This document shows, in pieces, positions 6,348 to 7,035 of a stretch of 7,035 nt of DNA. Positions within the stretch are counted from its first letter, which is position 1. Every line of letters starts with the position of its first letter. The DNA is from an uncultured Clostridia bacterium (lineage in GTDB: Bacteria > Bacillota > Clostridia > TANB77 > CAG-508), in the NCBI GenBank assembly GCA_947625565.1, contig CANQOU010000062.1, forward strand, positions 1-7,035, in the 5' to 3' direction. Both the position numbers and the translations under genes were made by a program. The notes beneath the pieces were generated by a model that had not been told where the DNA came from, ran no database searches, and saw nothing but the letters and a program-made list of their open reading frames with translations.

Positions 6348-6962
6348 ATGGAACAGACAGCAAAAAAGCGGAGTTTCAAGAGCTTAAAAAAGTCTATGGG
6401 AAATGAGTATGATGCCTTTGATAGAAAATATGCTAAAGAATATGCAAATTCTAGTAATGAATTTTCTCGATCATATTTTGTGAATAAGTACAATGTAAGT
6501 GGAAATTGCCATTACAAACTATTATATGATGCTATAATTTGTAATAGAGTTTCTGAAGAAGAAGTAAACAAAATGGAAGCTAAAGCTTTGGAAAATCAAA
6601 AGGCAAAAGTACCAAATGCAGGTTCATCATCACATTTGAACTATGCAAAACTTAGGCACGAAAGATATAAATATATAGCGTCTACTTATACTGAAAAAGA
6701 AATTGAAGAACTAGTAAAAATCATTGTAGAAAATCCTAAAATTTCTTTGGAAGTAATTGCAACTATAAAAGGCATAACACTCATAACTCTAAAATTTATG
6801 CTTCGTAAAGCCATCGTTGAGTGCTATATTTCAGATAGTGAAGTCATGGGACTCTATGAAAGGAGCATAAAAAATTCAAAAAACCCTGAAAAAACCGAAA
6901 AAGGTTTTCAAAAGATATTTGAAGAACGAAACTCCAAAATCAGTGAACTACTCTCAAAATGA
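6348..6962 (+). CDS. Hypothetical protein with two similar helix-turn-helix-like segments
   Basis: No family is recognised. 204 residues, Lys/Glu-rich, with no signal peptide or membrane helix, so cytoplasmic. ATG 6348 has AGGAGG (6336-6341) 6 bases upstream. Two 34-residue segments, 40-73 (start SRSYFVNKYNVS) and 133-166 (start SLEVIATIKGIT), align without gaps. Both have a helix, a turn at VS/IT, then a second helix ending in A-I-[IV]-x4-[VI]-S-[ED]-x-E-V. This looks like an internal duplication of a small DNA-binding fold, separated by a charged linker (74-115). The C-terminus is polar and probably helical. A regulator or phage-type DNA-binding role is possible but not shown. It stands alone: its own promoter, and a terminator that starts inside its last codons. 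It lies immediately before a group II intron end. Confidence 0.82.
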   Translation: MEQTAKKRSFKSLKKSMGNEYDAFDRKYAKEYANSSNEFSRSYFVNKYNVSGNCHYKLLYDAIICNRVSEEEVNKMEAKALENQKAKVPNAGSSSHLNYAKLRHERYKYIASTYTEKEIEELVKIIVENPKISLEVIATIKGITLITLKFMLRKAIVECYISDSEVMGLYERSIKNSKNPEKTEKGFQKIFEERNSKISELLSK

Positions 6963-6978
6963 GAGTAGTTTTCTTTTT
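6946..6978 (+). terminator. Rho-independent terminator overlapping the 3' end of the HTH-like gene
   Basis: A perfect 10-base-pair stem, AACTACTCTC (6946-6955) with GAGAGTAGTT (6961-6970), loop AAAAT, then TTCTTTTT. The left arm encodes the last residues, and the stop TGA (6960-6962) lies at the loop/right arm. It also appears to be the landing site of the following intron. Confidence 0.93.
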
Positions 6979-6979
6979 G

Positions 6980-7035
6980 GTACGACAGGCATGTCGTTTA
7001 GCTAAGCGGTGAAAGTCCGTAGTGGGGGTATATAT
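6980..7035 (+). mobile_element. 5' end of a group II intron, probably class IIC (continues beyond window)
   Basis: From G6980 the sequence reads GTACGACAGGCATGTCG, then AGCTA and GGTGAAAGTCC. It keeps the same spacing of GT, GGCATG, AG-CTA and GGTGAxAGTCC as the 5' part of the Oceanobacillus iheyensis group IIC intron, as I remember that sequence. Local pairing agrees: CGAC/GTCG (6982-6985 with 6992-6995) and CTA..CGG with CCG.TAG (7002-7009 to 7017-7022) around TGAAAGT. The intron start differs from the usual GTGYG at the third base. It begins 9 bases behind a terminator stem, the known preference of IIC introns. Ribozyme domains and any reverse transcriptase would lie to the right, unseen. 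Confidence 0.78.

Noticed and set aside
6891..6908. AAAACC-GAAAAA-GGTTTT hairpin as a terminator
   Set aside because: It lies inside the coding region of the HTH-like gene, has a weak stem and no T run beyond the arm; the real terminator is at 6946-6978.

Overview
This is an AT-rich stretch from an endospore-forming Firmicute, most likely a member of the Clostridia. Low-GC codon use (AGA/ATA/TTA-rich), strong AGGAGG ribosome sites and the gene order ftsZ - spoIIGA - sigE - sigG support this. Every recognised gene reads on the + strand. Species cannot be named from the sequence.

Layout. (1) 1-693 is the C-terminal 230 residues of the division protein FtsZ, closed by a terminator. (2) 694-2477 is the spoIIG unit: spoIIGA, which carries an apparent single-base frameshift at about 944, followed 24 bases later by sigE (pro-sigma-E). 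A weak Spo0A-type promoter can be proposed in front. (3) 2478-5409 holds three genes that are not part of the classical cluster. The first is an acidic single-pass membrane protein with its own near-consensus vegetative promoter and a strong terminator. The other two form an operon, again with a near-perfect vegetative promoter, encoding a Tim44-like membrane protein with a zinc ribbon and an SPFH-domain protein with two zinc ribbons. That pair resembles the PspA-partner (YdjH/YdjI-like) envelope module of Bacillus. (4) 5410-6263 is sigG, with a candidate sigma-F/sigma-G promoter, a TTG start, and an inverted repeat that could hide its ribosome site in read-through transcripts. (5) 6264-6962 is a solo gene of unknown function with two similar helix-turn-helix-like segments, an extended -10 promoter, and a terminator whose stem begins inside its last codons. 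(6) 6980-7035 matches the 5' end of a group II intron of the IIC type, directly behind that terminator.

How the parts work together. FtsZ builds the division or polar septum. SpoIIGA (mother cell, at the septum) cleaves pro-sigma-E. Sigma-G is the late forespore sigma factor. In this genome the usual sigE-sigG adjacency is broken by constitutive-looking genes, a terminator and separate promoters. sigG therefore seems to have been uncoupled from the spoIIG transcript and given its own forespore promoter plus a possible RNA block against read-through. The strongest points for a second look are that block, the inserted Tim44/SPFH module, the spoIIGA frameshift and the intron at the right edge. 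No tRNA, rRNA, CRISPR array or insertion-sequence transposase was seen.
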